A DNA stretch of 48,094 bases from an uncultured Eggerthella sp. (GTDB lineage Bacteria; Actinomycetota; Coriobacteriia; Coriobacteriales; Eggerthellaceae), in the NCBI GenBank assembly GCA_900547965.1, contig URJE01000003.1, positions 1 to 48,094 on the forward strand. Reading direction: 5' to 3'. The notes beneath the pieces were generated by a model. That model had not been told where the DNA came from. It did not search any database and saw only the letters and a list, made by a program, of their open reading frames with translations. Position 1 is the stretch's first letter, and each line of letters begins with the position of its first letter. The translations under genes and the position numbers were made by a program. Below, piece by piece: positions 42,307 through 48,094 of this stretch.

Positions 42307-42765
42307 TTACAGCTTCGGCAGCGTTTTCAAAAGCCCCCAGGCTTTGTGTTTGCCCGCCTCGGTGGCAATAAGGGCATCAAGGTCTTCGAAGCAGCGGCAA
42401 TCGCGCCCTAGTAAAAGGGTTTTCGCCTCAATGGCAAGGGGCGTGTTGTAACAGCGCGAAAGGGCCTCGGTGCTGGCATGGCTTGTGGAAACGACGCAGA
42501 ACGGGTCGATTCCTTCGATAAGGGTGAACAGATCGCCACTAGCATCGGATTCGCCCGAAGCGGCAGTTTGAGCCCAGCCAATTGCCTGCGGCGCATAGCC
42601 AAGTGCCTTGAGGCTTGCGGTGAGCGCACGTTTTGTTTCTTCGGCTGGCTCTTCGACAGAGACGATAACCGCTGCAGCTCCTATAGGGCCATGGTACGTT
42701 CCCTGGAACGAGTTGACATGGTTCTGCGCGATGCGCTCGTATATTGTTGGTTGTGGTGTGGGCAT
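42307..42765 (-). CDS. Unknown conserved-looking protein
   Basis: 152 residues from ATG 42765, chosen because GGAGGA sits five bases before it. No family recognised. The protein has alternating hydrophobic and charged segments: QPTIYERIAQNHVNSFQG, then GAAAVIVSVEEPAEETKRAL, IGWAQTAASGESDASGDLFT, and IEAKTLLLGRDCRCFEDLDAL. No membrane helix or signal peptide is seen, and two Cys lie close together (DCRCFEDL). It is a cytoplasmic alpha/beta protein by look. It is divergent from the small gene before nikR. Confidence 0.65.
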   Translation of the reverse strand: MPTPQPTIYERIAQNHVNSFQGTYHGPIGAAAVIVSVEEPAEETKRALTASLKALGYAPQAIGWAQTAASGESDASGDLFTLIEGIDPFCVVSTSHASTEALSRCYNTPLAIEAKTLLLGRDCRCFEDLDALIATEAGKHKAWGLLKTLPKL

Positions 42766-42852
42766 GACGTCCTCCTTCACTGCTTAGGATAATAGCGAGG
42801 TTCGTTGGTGCCGAGGGCGTTAAGGCTTTTCGGCCCCCTTGAAATCAGTTAG

Positions 42853-42895
42853 TCACACAAAATGTGAAAAAATTCACACCGTTGAACGAAAACGG
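42853..42895. promoter_or_regulatory. Overlapping palindromes upstream of the nikR transcript
   Basis: TCACACAAAATGTGA (42853-42867) and TGTGAAAAAATTCACA (42863-42878) share TGTGA, and CCGTT/AACGG (42879-42895) follows. They lie in the promoter region of the nikR genes, so they may be operators (CRP/FNR-like TGTGA words, or a lineage-specific NikR site). Confidence 0.5.
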
Positions 42896-43022
42896 TGATA
42901 ACTTCACTTCGGCAGGACCATAATAAGAAGACGCAGCGCATCGTTTGATGCCCGTCAAAGAGGCTTTGCCCCAATCTGATAATCAAAGAAAGCAACGCTT
43001 TCCCTCAATAAAAGGAGTCGCT

Positions 43023-43277
43023 ATGTGCACCAATGGTATCAACACAGGTCAGTTCGAGCAGATGATCGACCAGGTCGACGACCACATTAAACTGGAGCGT
43101 CGTTGGGCTCACAATCTTGCCCACAATGCTTCTGATGCTGGATTCACCACCGTTGGTGAAAAGCTTCACGCTGCAATGCAGTTGCTCGATGAGGTCCGCG
43201 CAACGCTCGATGACGCTAAAGATGCGCTTGACGTGGATGCCGAAAACGCAAGCGGTGTAACGGTTAACCTGGTATAA
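43023..43277 (+). CDS. Small helical protein of unknown function, upstream of nikR
   Basis: 84 residues from ATG 43023, with AAAGGAG at 43011-43017. MCTNGINTGQFEQMIDQVDD is followed by two amphipathic helices (HIKLERRWAHNLAHNASDAG, GEKLHAAMQLLDEVRATLDD). His-containing segments are present (DHIKLE, AHNLAHNA), which could bind metal, but no family is known to me. It is co-directional with nikR, 36 bases apart, so likely co-transcribed and possibly metal related. Confidence 0.65.
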   Translation: MCTNGINTGQFEQMIDQVDDHIKLERRWAHNLAHNASDAGFTTVGEKLHAAMQLLDEVRATLDDAKDALDVDAENASGVTVNLV

Positions 43278-43313
43278 CGCCGGGTTGCATCGCGTAAACG
43301 CAAGGAGCAAAGC

Positions 43314-43736
43314 ATGAGCAATGACCTAATGCGCTTTTCTGTGGCGATGCCCGAAGACCTGTTGGTCAAATTCGACCATCTGGTGGCGCGTCGCGGTCTG
43401 GCTAAAAACCGCAGCGAAGTGGTACGCGATTTGGTGCGCGAAGCACTGGTAGAAGATGAGTGTTCTGTGCCTGGGCGAATTGTTATGGGCACGCTCACTA
43501 TTGTGTACAACCACCACGCCAACGACTTGCAAGAAAAGTTGCACCATATCCAGCACACCTATCTGGACATGGTGGTAGCTTCCATGCATGTGCATGTTGA
43601 CCAAGACAACTGCCTTGAGGTGATCATCCTTAAGGGGGAATCTGGCGAGGTTCAGGATGTTGCCAATCTTATCATCGGCACCAAGGGCGTTAAAACAGGG
43701 CGTCTTAACATGACAACTACGGGCGACTTTATCTAG
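43314..43736 (+). CDS. nikR: Nickel-responsive regulator NikR
   Basis: 140 residues. Ribbon-helix-helix N-terminus (LMRFSVAMPEDLLVKFDHLV...NRSEVVRDLVREALVE) and an ACT-like metal-sensing C-terminus. The high-affinity Ni site is present at the right spacing: His81, His92, His94, Cys100 (HTYLDMVVASMHVHVDQDNC). NikR represses nickel uptake and related genes when nickel is plentiful. Neighbours hypE (hydrogenase maturation) and the palindromes upstream fit nickel control. ATG has AAGGAG before it. Confidence 0.94.
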   Translation: MSNDLMRFSVAMPEDLLVKFDHLVARRGLAKNRSEVVRDLVREALVEDECSVPGRIVMGTLTIVYNHHANDLQEKLHHIQHTYLDMVVASMHVHVDQDNCLEVIILKGESGEVQDVANLIIGTKGVKTGRLNMTTTGDFI

Positions 43737-43742
43737 CCCCTT

Positions 43743-43770
43743 AGAACGCCTCATCGAAGGCGTTCTTTTC
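43743..43770 (+). terminator. Rho-independent terminator after nikR
   Basis: AGAACGCCT (43743-43751) and AGGCGTTCT (43758-43766) form a nine-base perfect stem with a six-base loop and TTTTC after it. It separates nikR from hypE. Confidence 0.85.
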
Positions 43771-43819
43771 TAGAGGAACGCAGCGCTCTGCTGGGTGTTG
43801 CATGAACGAAAGAGACAAG

Positions 43820-44842
43820 ATGGACGAAACGGTATTGCTGGGTCATGGTAGCGGCGGCACCATGATGAAGCGCATTATCGACGAAGTATTTTTCGAGGCA
43901 TACGCAGACGAAGAGCTGCTGGAGGGAAACGATGCGGCATCACTCCCCGCGCCGGCTGCTGGTGAGCGTATTGCCTATTCCACCGACAGTTTCGTGGTTA
44001 CGCCGCACTTCTTCCCTGGCGGAGATATTGGCAGATTGGCCGTGTGTGGCACGGTAAACGACGTTGCTACGAGTGGGGCTGTCCCCAAATACCTCAGCTG
44101 TGGTTTCATCCTGGAAGAAGGCTTTCCCGTTGCCGATTTGAAGCGCATCTGCAAAAGCATGGCTGAAATGGCCAAGGAGGCGGGTGTTCATATCGTTACG
44201 GGTGACACCAAGGTGGTTAATCGCGGCCACGGTGATGGCGTGTTCATCAACACCAGCGGCATAGGCTTTATTCCCGAAGGGGTGAGCCTCTCTGGCGCTT
44301 TCTGCAGGCCAGGCGACAAGATCCTGGTTACCGGCACCATGGGCGATCATGGCATCACCATCATGAGCTGCCGCGAAGAGCTTTCGTTTAGCGCGGACAT
44401 CCAGACCGATGCTGCACCTCTTAATCACCTGATCGCTGAAGTAATCGCTGCAGCGCCCGATACCCGCTGTTTCCGCGATCCAACGCGTGGGGGCCTTGCC
44501 TCAACGCTCAATGAGCTTGCCGCCCAGTCGGGTGTCGACTTCATCGTTGAAGAGGGTGCTGTTCCCGTTAAGAATGCCGTGTTGGGCGCGTGCGAAATGC
44601 TTGGATACGACGTGTACCAGGTTGCCAACGAGGGAAAAATGGTGTGCGTGGTTCCTGCCGAGCAGGCAGAGGCTGCCTTGGCCGCCATGCGTGCGAACAA
44701 GTACGGAACCGATGCTGCCATCATTGGTGAAGTGGTGGAAACGCCGGAAGAACGCGACCCCCGTGTTTCCATTCGCACTGGGTTCGGCGCCTTGCGCATC
44801 ATGGACATGCTCGTAGGAGAGCAGCTGCCCCGCATCTGCTAG
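43820..44842 (+). CDS. hypE: Hydrogenase maturation protein HypE
   Basis: 340 residues from ATG 43820, preceded by AAAGAGA; an upstream ATG at 43802 lacks such a site. PurM/AIR-synthase fold: VLLGHGSGGTMMKRIIDEVF (N-terminal Gly-rich), STDSFVVTPHFFPGGDIG, DTKVVNRGHGDGVFINTSGI, DPTRGGLASTLNELA. The protein ends QLPRIC, the Pro-Arg-Ile-Cys tail in which Cys is carbamoylated and dehydrated to thiocyanate to supply CN ligand for [NiFe] hydrogenase. Other hyp genes are not in the window, so this copy stands alone or apart from them. Confidence 0.93.
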   Translation: MDETVLLGHGSGGTMMKRIIDEVFFEAYADEELLEGNDAASLPAPAAGERIAYSTDSFVVTPHFFPGGDIGRLAVCGTVNDVATSGAVPKYLSCGFILEEGFPVADLKRICKSMAEMAKEAGVHIVTGDTKVVNRGHGDGVFINTSGIGFIPEGVSLSGAFCRPGDKILVTGTMGDHGITIMSCREELSFSADIQTDAAPLNHLIAEVIAAAPDTRCFRDPTRGGLASTLNELAAQSGVDFIVEEGAVPVKNAVLGACEMLGYDVYQVANEGKMVCVVPAEQAEAALAAMRANKYGTDAAIIGEVVETPEERDPRVSIRTGFGALRIMDMLVGEQLPRIC

Positions 44843-44913
44843 GCATGTGTCGCCGCCTGCGCTCGCTCGCGTCGCCACTTCCAGCGCTCCACAGCCCGCG
44901 CTTGCTGCATCGG

Positions 44914-45166
44914 CCCTGCCGCGGTTGCGCCTCACGACGAAACGACATGCAGCCCGCGGAGACCCTGCCAGCGTTCCGCCGCGGTCGCGCCTTGCGGTTC
45001 CGCATTAGCTCGTCTTGCGCTTAGGGCCCCGCTGCGGTTGCACCCTGCGGTGACCTGAGTCGCGCCATACCTGTCGCGCAGAACCACGCCTCTTGTGCCC
45101 TGCCGCGGTTGCACCCCGCGGTGGCCCCCGCCTGCGTTCTGCCGCGGTTGCGCCTTGCGGTGACTC
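44914..45166. repeat. Five GC-rich intergenic units with hairpin symmetry
   Basis: Copies at 44914-44939, 44974-45000, 45027-45055, 45098-45126 and 45137-45166 share the core TGCCGCGGTTGCACCCTGCGGTG with small changes. Each has CCGC and GCGG arms around TTGCACC-type loops, and one copy is a perfect CCGCGG/CCGCGG hairpin. Spacing is irregular (28-71 bases). Reading frames through it give the repeated peptide PQGATAAER or like forms, an effect of the repeats, not a gene. The remaining gap 44843-45396 also holds a possible promoter (TTGCAT 45288-45293, TATTTT 45310-45315) for the ferredoxin. Confidence 0.75.
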
Positions 45167-45396
45167 CGCCAATGCCCTGCACTTCTGTGCCGTCCTTCGT
45201 CTGTGAGGTTTTTGCATCGGCGAACGGCGGTAACGCGGCAAATTCGCAACGCAATTTAGCCGTTCTTAGAAAAACTGCGCAAGGATCTTGCATATTGGGG
45301 TCGCTATGGTATTTTCCCGTTCAGGGATTAACCGAAGAGGGGTTGTCCCCAAGTACGACAAAGCATCTCTAAAAGCCCAAGAGAGAAGAGGTTTTC

Positions 45397-45585
45397 ATGT
45401 CTCATCCAGTAATCATTGACGATGAGTGCATTGGCTGCGGCATTTGCATCGACGCTTGCCCCCAGGAATGCATCGAGGTTGTAGACGGCGTATGCAAGGT
45501 TGTAAACGAAGAGGCCTGCATCGCTTGCGGCGACTGTGTTGAAGAGTGCCCCATGGGCGCAATCGAGGAGATTGTTGAAGACTAA
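45397..45585 (+). CDS. 2[4Fe-4S] bacterial ferredoxin
   Basis: 62 residues with two complete cluster motifs: CIGCGICIDACP and CIACGDCVEECP (CxxCxxCxxxCP), low-mass acidic ferredoxin of clostridial type. It carries electrons for anaerobic redox enzymes such as pyruvate:ferredoxin oxidoreductase. Unlinked genes on both sides, so its partner here is unknown. Confidence 0.95.
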   Translation: MSHPVIIDDECIGCGICIDACPQECIEVVDGVCKVVNEEACIACGDCVEECPMGAIEEIVED

Positions 45586-45608
45586 CAGTCTGCTTATGAC
45601 GAGGGTTT

Positions 45609-45643
45609 CGCCAATGTCCCGAGGGTCTTCGCGCACATTGGCG
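45609..45643 (+). terminator. Possible terminator after the ferredoxin gene
   Basis: CGCCAATGT (45609-45617) pairs with ACATTGGCG (45635-45643) across a 17-base loop that holds a GGGTC/GCGC stretch. No T run is present, so efficiency is doubtful. Confidence 0.35.
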
Positions 45644-45768
45644 ATTAGCGAATCGGACGTGGAGCGCAATCTCGCCGAACGCGGAACCCCCAACCGAGGA
45701 GGACCCCGAAGGCAGGCGCCTTGTTACCGCGAAGGCCCTGGGGCCACTCGAGCCGTAAACAAAACAGC

Positions 45769-45801
45769 AAAGGAAGGCGAGCAGTGCGCTCGCCTTCCTT
45801 T
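45769..45801. terminator. Strong hairpin terminator downstream of the ferredoxin region
   Basis: AAAGGAAGGCGAGC (45769-45782) pairs perfectly with GCTCGCCTTCCTTT (45788-45801), five-base loop, with A and T runs at the ends. Could work in both directions. Confidence 0.85.
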
Positions 45802-46160
45802 GTCTTGGGGGACGGCGGTGTGAGCTGCGATCCTTTGCGCTGGCGCGGATAATTCGTCATTCGGAGATGCCCGTGACCCTCGCGCGGGGATGCCCACCCT
45901 CCAGCGCTTACCGCCGCGCTGCACCTCCCCGGTGCCCCGCAATTCGGCCTGCTCCCGCTTCGCCCCTCCGCCCCGCAGCTCCGTCCTGCGCTCGCCGCCC
46001 GTTCCGTCCCAAAGCTCCGCCATGAGCCTCGCAGCTCCGTTCCGCCCCCCCCCGCTCAGCCCTGCGCCCCAGCTTCGGCCCTGCGGGCAACATGCACCGC
46101 GTCGCACCCCCCGGCGCCTGGATGGCGAGATTGTGCCCTGATGCATTTCCAAGCTGCTGG
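45802..46160. other. Pyrimidine-rich, very GC-rich non-coding stretch
   Basis: Long open frames on both strands here consist of low-complexity Arg/Gly/Ala/Pro and match no protein pattern. The + strand is strongly C-rich with words such as CCCGCAGCTCCG and a nine-C run at 46045-46053. No RNA gene was recognised. Confidence 0.5.
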
Positions 46161-46163
46161 CCA

Positions 46164-46484
46164 TGGCAAGATATCGCTTCGATGCGTTCACGAAGGGGCC
46201 TCGGACAAGAAAAACGCCAGTTCGTGGCAATATATCGCCGCCATGTATTCAGATTCAGCTAATTTTGGCAAGATATGCGTGCCATGTATCCAAAAAGCCC
46301 CGCAAAGCGCCGTTGGGGAATACACCGCGCGAGCATCTTGCCGCCAAGGGGCGTTTTCGCCGTCCGAAGCCCTCAAATCATGCACGGCGCGCAAATCTTG
46401 CCACCCTCTGATGGACTTGGCCCTTGCGCAGGGGCGCCTACTCCCCAGCGCCTTGCCAATACCCGCCACCTGCCAATATTGCCA
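46164..46484. repeat. Cluster of a TGGCAAGATAT(C/G)GC-type motif in both orientations
   Basis: Forward copies start at 46164, 46225 and 46266; reverse-complement copies end at about 46343, 46403 and 46484, with a TTGCCA half word at 46453-46458. Full copies continue as NNGCCATGTATTC, about 27 bases. Members are spaced about 40-65 bases apart, and the two sets face each other, so the middle copies (46266 and 46343) can form a long imperfect hairpin. Nature unknown: binding-site array, recombination sites or a mobile-repeat relic. Confidence 0.65.
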
Positions 46485-46591
46485 CTCGCTGTACCCATCA
46501 CAGTCAGAGGTAAGCCGCCGATGAACTTCGGTGGCGATCATTCGGTGCATGGCCTACAGTTTGGCCAAGCCCCGAGGGACATGCAGGCATT

Positions 46592-47533
46592 GTGTTCGAG
46601 AGCACAGCTAAGACGCCTGTCAGCTACGAGGTTCTTCCCAATGTGGATGGCTCACCGAGCCCCATTTCGATTCAAGGTAGCTATGCGAGCATTGTTTCTG
46701 CAGGTAAGGCGCGTGTGGTGGCGCATGCAGCAGCGAGTCGAAATTACGCAGCGGCGAACGATGTTGAGCTTACCGTCGATGTTTCTCCTGCTCCGTTGCT
46801 CGTTATTGTTGACGATGCCGAGCGCTTTGAGGGGGGGGAGGAAAACCCGGCGTTTACGTCGAGTCTGATAAGCCCTGCTTCGACGGCGGGTGTTGCCGTA
46901 AGTTACGCGTGCTTGGCAGATGCCACATCACTTGCGGGGGAATATGAAATTGGTGCCAGTGTATCCAATTCGAATTTTGCGGCAACTGTTAAGTCGGGCA
47001 CGCTTACGGTGAAGGCGAAGGAGCCTGTGGGGCCCGTTGACCCTGTCGATCCCGTGGACCCCGATAACCCTGATGGGCCGAATAATCCCGACAAACCAGA
47101 TAACCCTGATGGCCCAAATACTCCAATCGACCCTTCCGATCCTGGGAACCCAAGTAATCCGTCGGAGCCTGGCGATGCAGATGGCCCGTCGAGCCCCGAA
47201 GGGCCAAGCGACTCCAACTGTTCGGGCGAGTCTGGTGGCACGGGAGCTTCGAATGCTGGGCAGAATGCAGGTTCCGAGTCGTTGAAGAACCAGGGCGCTT
47301 GCAGCGCGTTAGGCAGATCATCTGCTCAGGAAGGTTTGGGCGAGCCTGGCGAAGATGGCGCTTTGGCTTTGTCCGACTTGAGCGAGGAAGCCGGAACAAA
47401 AACTGCAGAGCAGCAGAACGTACTGCTTGCAGACAAAAAGGTTCAGTTCCTGATTGCTGCGCTGCTGGCCCTTGGTTGCGGTGCTGTGCTTTTCGTTGTG
47501 ACTGCAATTCGCCGCCGTCGAAACAAGGAGTGA
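46592..47533 (+). CDS. C-terminal part of a surface adhesin (MBG-like domain, Pro-Asp spacer, membrane anchor); probably truncated
   Basis: 313 residues as read from GTG 46592, which lacks a good ribosome binding site. The first ~130 residues hold an MBG/bacterial-Ig-like repeat: VVAHAAASRNYAAANDVELT, then LLVIVDDAERFEGGEENPAF. A PVDPVDPVDPDNPDGPNNPD spacer follows (about 147-215), then a Ser/Gly-rich part, and a final helix (VQFLIAALLALGCGAVLFVV) with RRRRN after it. No LPXTG is seen. The upstream frame is stopped at 46511, so the N-terminal bulk and signal peptide are missing; it looks like the 3' end of a larger gene cut off by the repeats. Confidence 0.7.
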   Translation: MFESTAKTPVSYEVLPNVDGSPSPISIQGSYASIVSAGKARVVAHAAASRNYAAANDVELTVDVSPAPLLVIVDDAERFEGGEENPAFTSSLISPASTAGVAVSYACLADATSLAGEYEIGASVSNSNFAATVKSGTLTVKAKEPVGPVDPVDPVDPDNPDGPNNPDKPDNPDGPNTPIDPSDPGNPSNPSEPGDADGPSSPEGPSDSNCSGESGGTGASNAGQNAGSESLKNQGACSALGRSSAQEGLGEPGEDGALALSDLSEEAGTKTAEQQNVLLADKKVQFLIAALLALGCGAVLFVVTAIRRRRNKE

Positions 47534-47580
47534 GCTTGAGGTGTGCAAGGGGAGGGTTGGATTATTGGCGAATTGGCGCC

Positions 47581-47700
47581 ATGACTTGGCTTCTGCTGTC
47601 TGTGCTTTTGATATTTGTGCAGCTTATGCGCAGTACAGAAGCCTGTAAATCTTTTATTTCGCAAAACTTTTTCGGTAGCAATTACGACGATGGGGATTAA
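47581..47700 (+). CDS. Possible very small secreted or membrane peptide
   Basis: 39 residues (MTWLLLSVLLIFVQLMRSTE, then a Phe/Asn/Asp tail). A hydrophobic start resembles a signal peptide. No clear ribosome binding site; an in-frame TTG at 47557 has AGGGGAGGG adjacent. It lies between two adhesin fragments and may be a piece of one. Weak. Confidence 0.25.
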   Translation: MTWLLLSVLLIFVQLMRSTEACKSFISQNFFGSNYDDGD

Positions 47701-47751
47701 GATACAAAGTATTTTGAGAGCATAGAAAACAGAAGAGGGGTTGCGCAACAA

Positions 47752-48072
47752 ATGAAAATGAGCAATAAAAACAAATTCATTTCGGGTCTGGTGGGTGTTG
47801 CGATGTGCCCCATGATGTTGCCAACCACAGCATTCGCGACTGATGATGGCGCAGCATCGGACGTTTCTTCATCCCCGACTGAGCTGATTCAGTCTTCTGG
47901 TCAGCCGGAAAGCGCCGATACGGGCGCAAGTTCGGCTGATGCGCCCGCCGCGCAGTCCGAATCGACAGGTGAAGCGGCCAATACGACGACCGCCAAAGCA
48001 GTCAATGAAGAGGCAGCCCCTGCAGCCGAAACTGGCGGGGGAGGGACAACGCGGCGGGGGGGGGGGGTGTAG
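47752..48072 (+). CDS. Signal-peptide N-terminus of a surface protein, frame ends after a G tract
   Basis: 106 residues. MKMSNKNKFISGLVGVAMCP then MMLPTTAFATDDGAA is a good Sec signal peptide (cut after AFA). The rest is Ser/Ala/Glu/Thr rich (SSADAPAAQSESTGEAANTT), a typical exposed linker at the start of large Gram-positive adhesins. The frame ends at TAG (48070-48072) just after twelve G. With one more G the frame reads VEGGT, then a stop, and one C fewer in ACCC would give GGTFEV. So the true gene is probably longer than shown. Confidence 0.7.
   Translation: MKMSNKNKFISGLVGVAMCPMMLPTTAFATDDGAASDVSSSPTELIQSSGQPESADTGASSADAPAAQSESTGEAANTTTAKAVNEEAAPAAETGGGGTTRRGGGV
48056..48067 (+). repeat. 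Poly-G tract (12 G) inside the surface-protein gene
   Basis: A run of twelve G where the reading frame is lost. Such tracts slip in replication and can switch a surface gene on and off; they are also hard to sequence. Its position 27 bases from the window end makes assembly error a serious alternative. Confidence 0.6.
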
Positions 48073-48094
48073 AAGGCGGGACCCTTTGAAGTGA

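Noticed and set aside
44932..45293. Minus-strand frames with repeated GATAAER-like peptide
   Set aside because: The peptide repeat is produced by the DNA repeat itself; three overlapping frames all show it.
45724..46230. 168-codon minus-strand frame
   Set aside because: Low-complexity Gly/Arg/Ala sequence in a C-rich region; crosses the strong terminator and has no ribosome binding site.
1..48094. CRISPR array, integrase, transposase, or further tRNA/rRNA genes
   Set aside because: No regular direct repeats with unique spacers and no such proteins were seen; only one tRNA (Gly-CCC) could be folded. The 46.2-46.5 kb motif is in both orientations and irregularly spaced, which excludes CRISPR.

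Overview
The window reads as a replication-origin region of a Gram-positive bacterium, most likely a member of the Coriobacteriia (Eggerthellales/Coriobacteriales-like). This placement is inferred from gene content and protein flavour (no outer-membrane genes, the rpmH-rnpA-yidD-yidC-jag-rsmG-parA-parB block, DUF3516-type helicase, NikR/HypE, Tat-exported EfeB), not from any search. Base composition looks moderately G+C rich, with A+T-rich stretches at the origin and very G+C-rich repeats near the right end.

Left part (1-8.8 kb): the start of dnaA and a histidine-kinase-like ATPase/winged-helix gene run leftward. An A+T-rich intergenic region with several DnaA boxes (1731-2296) is the probable oriC. 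Running rightward are a PEBP-family gene, rpmH, rnpA, yidD, yidC, jag/khpB, rsmG, parA and parB. Five parS-type palindromes lie between 6.3 and 20.5 kb: one upstream of parA, one beside the ddl terminator, one fused to a terminator, one inside a very large coding region and one after it.

Middle part (8.8-24.5 kb): rlmN (leftward), ddl, an unknown tail-anchored protein (leftward), a DinG-type helicase with an N-terminal DEDDh exonuclease, a coiled-coil membrane protein that overlaps it, and a 1339-residue membrane protein that frames a degenerate M28 peptidase fold around a huge acidic low-complexity region. These are followed by a ChbG/YdjC deacetylase-like gene, a GT-C type membrane glycosyltransferase and L-lactate dehydrogenase.

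Gene graveyard (24.6-27.1 kb): an amtB remnant with two deletions, a P-II (glnB) start fused to the back half of a class I glutamine amidotransferase, tRNA-Gly(CCC), remnants of a CBS-domain protein and an MFS transporter, and a divergently oriented, frameshifted marR. This is a spot of repeated deletion beside a tRNA gene.

Iron/redox island (27.2-37.1 kb): efeU, efeO, efeB, then a fused CydD-CydC ABC exporter (with one frameshift in this sequence) and an FMN-binding/NapH-type polyferredoxin. The order suggests a combined iron uptake, heme/thiol export and membrane electron-transfer unit. After it come a Gph-like HAD phosphatase, a Ski2-like DUF3516 helicase, galE (leftward), an unknown leftward gene, a small unknown gene plus nikR, hypE and a 2[4Fe-4S] ferredoxin.

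Right end (44.8-48.1 kb): two kinds of intergenic repeat (five GCGG-type hairpin units, and six copies of a motif beginning TGGCAAGATAT, three in each orientation), then fragments of a cell-surface adhesin (an MBG/Pro-Asp C-terminus and a separate signal-peptide N-terminus). The window ends just after a 12-G tract, where the reading frame is lost.
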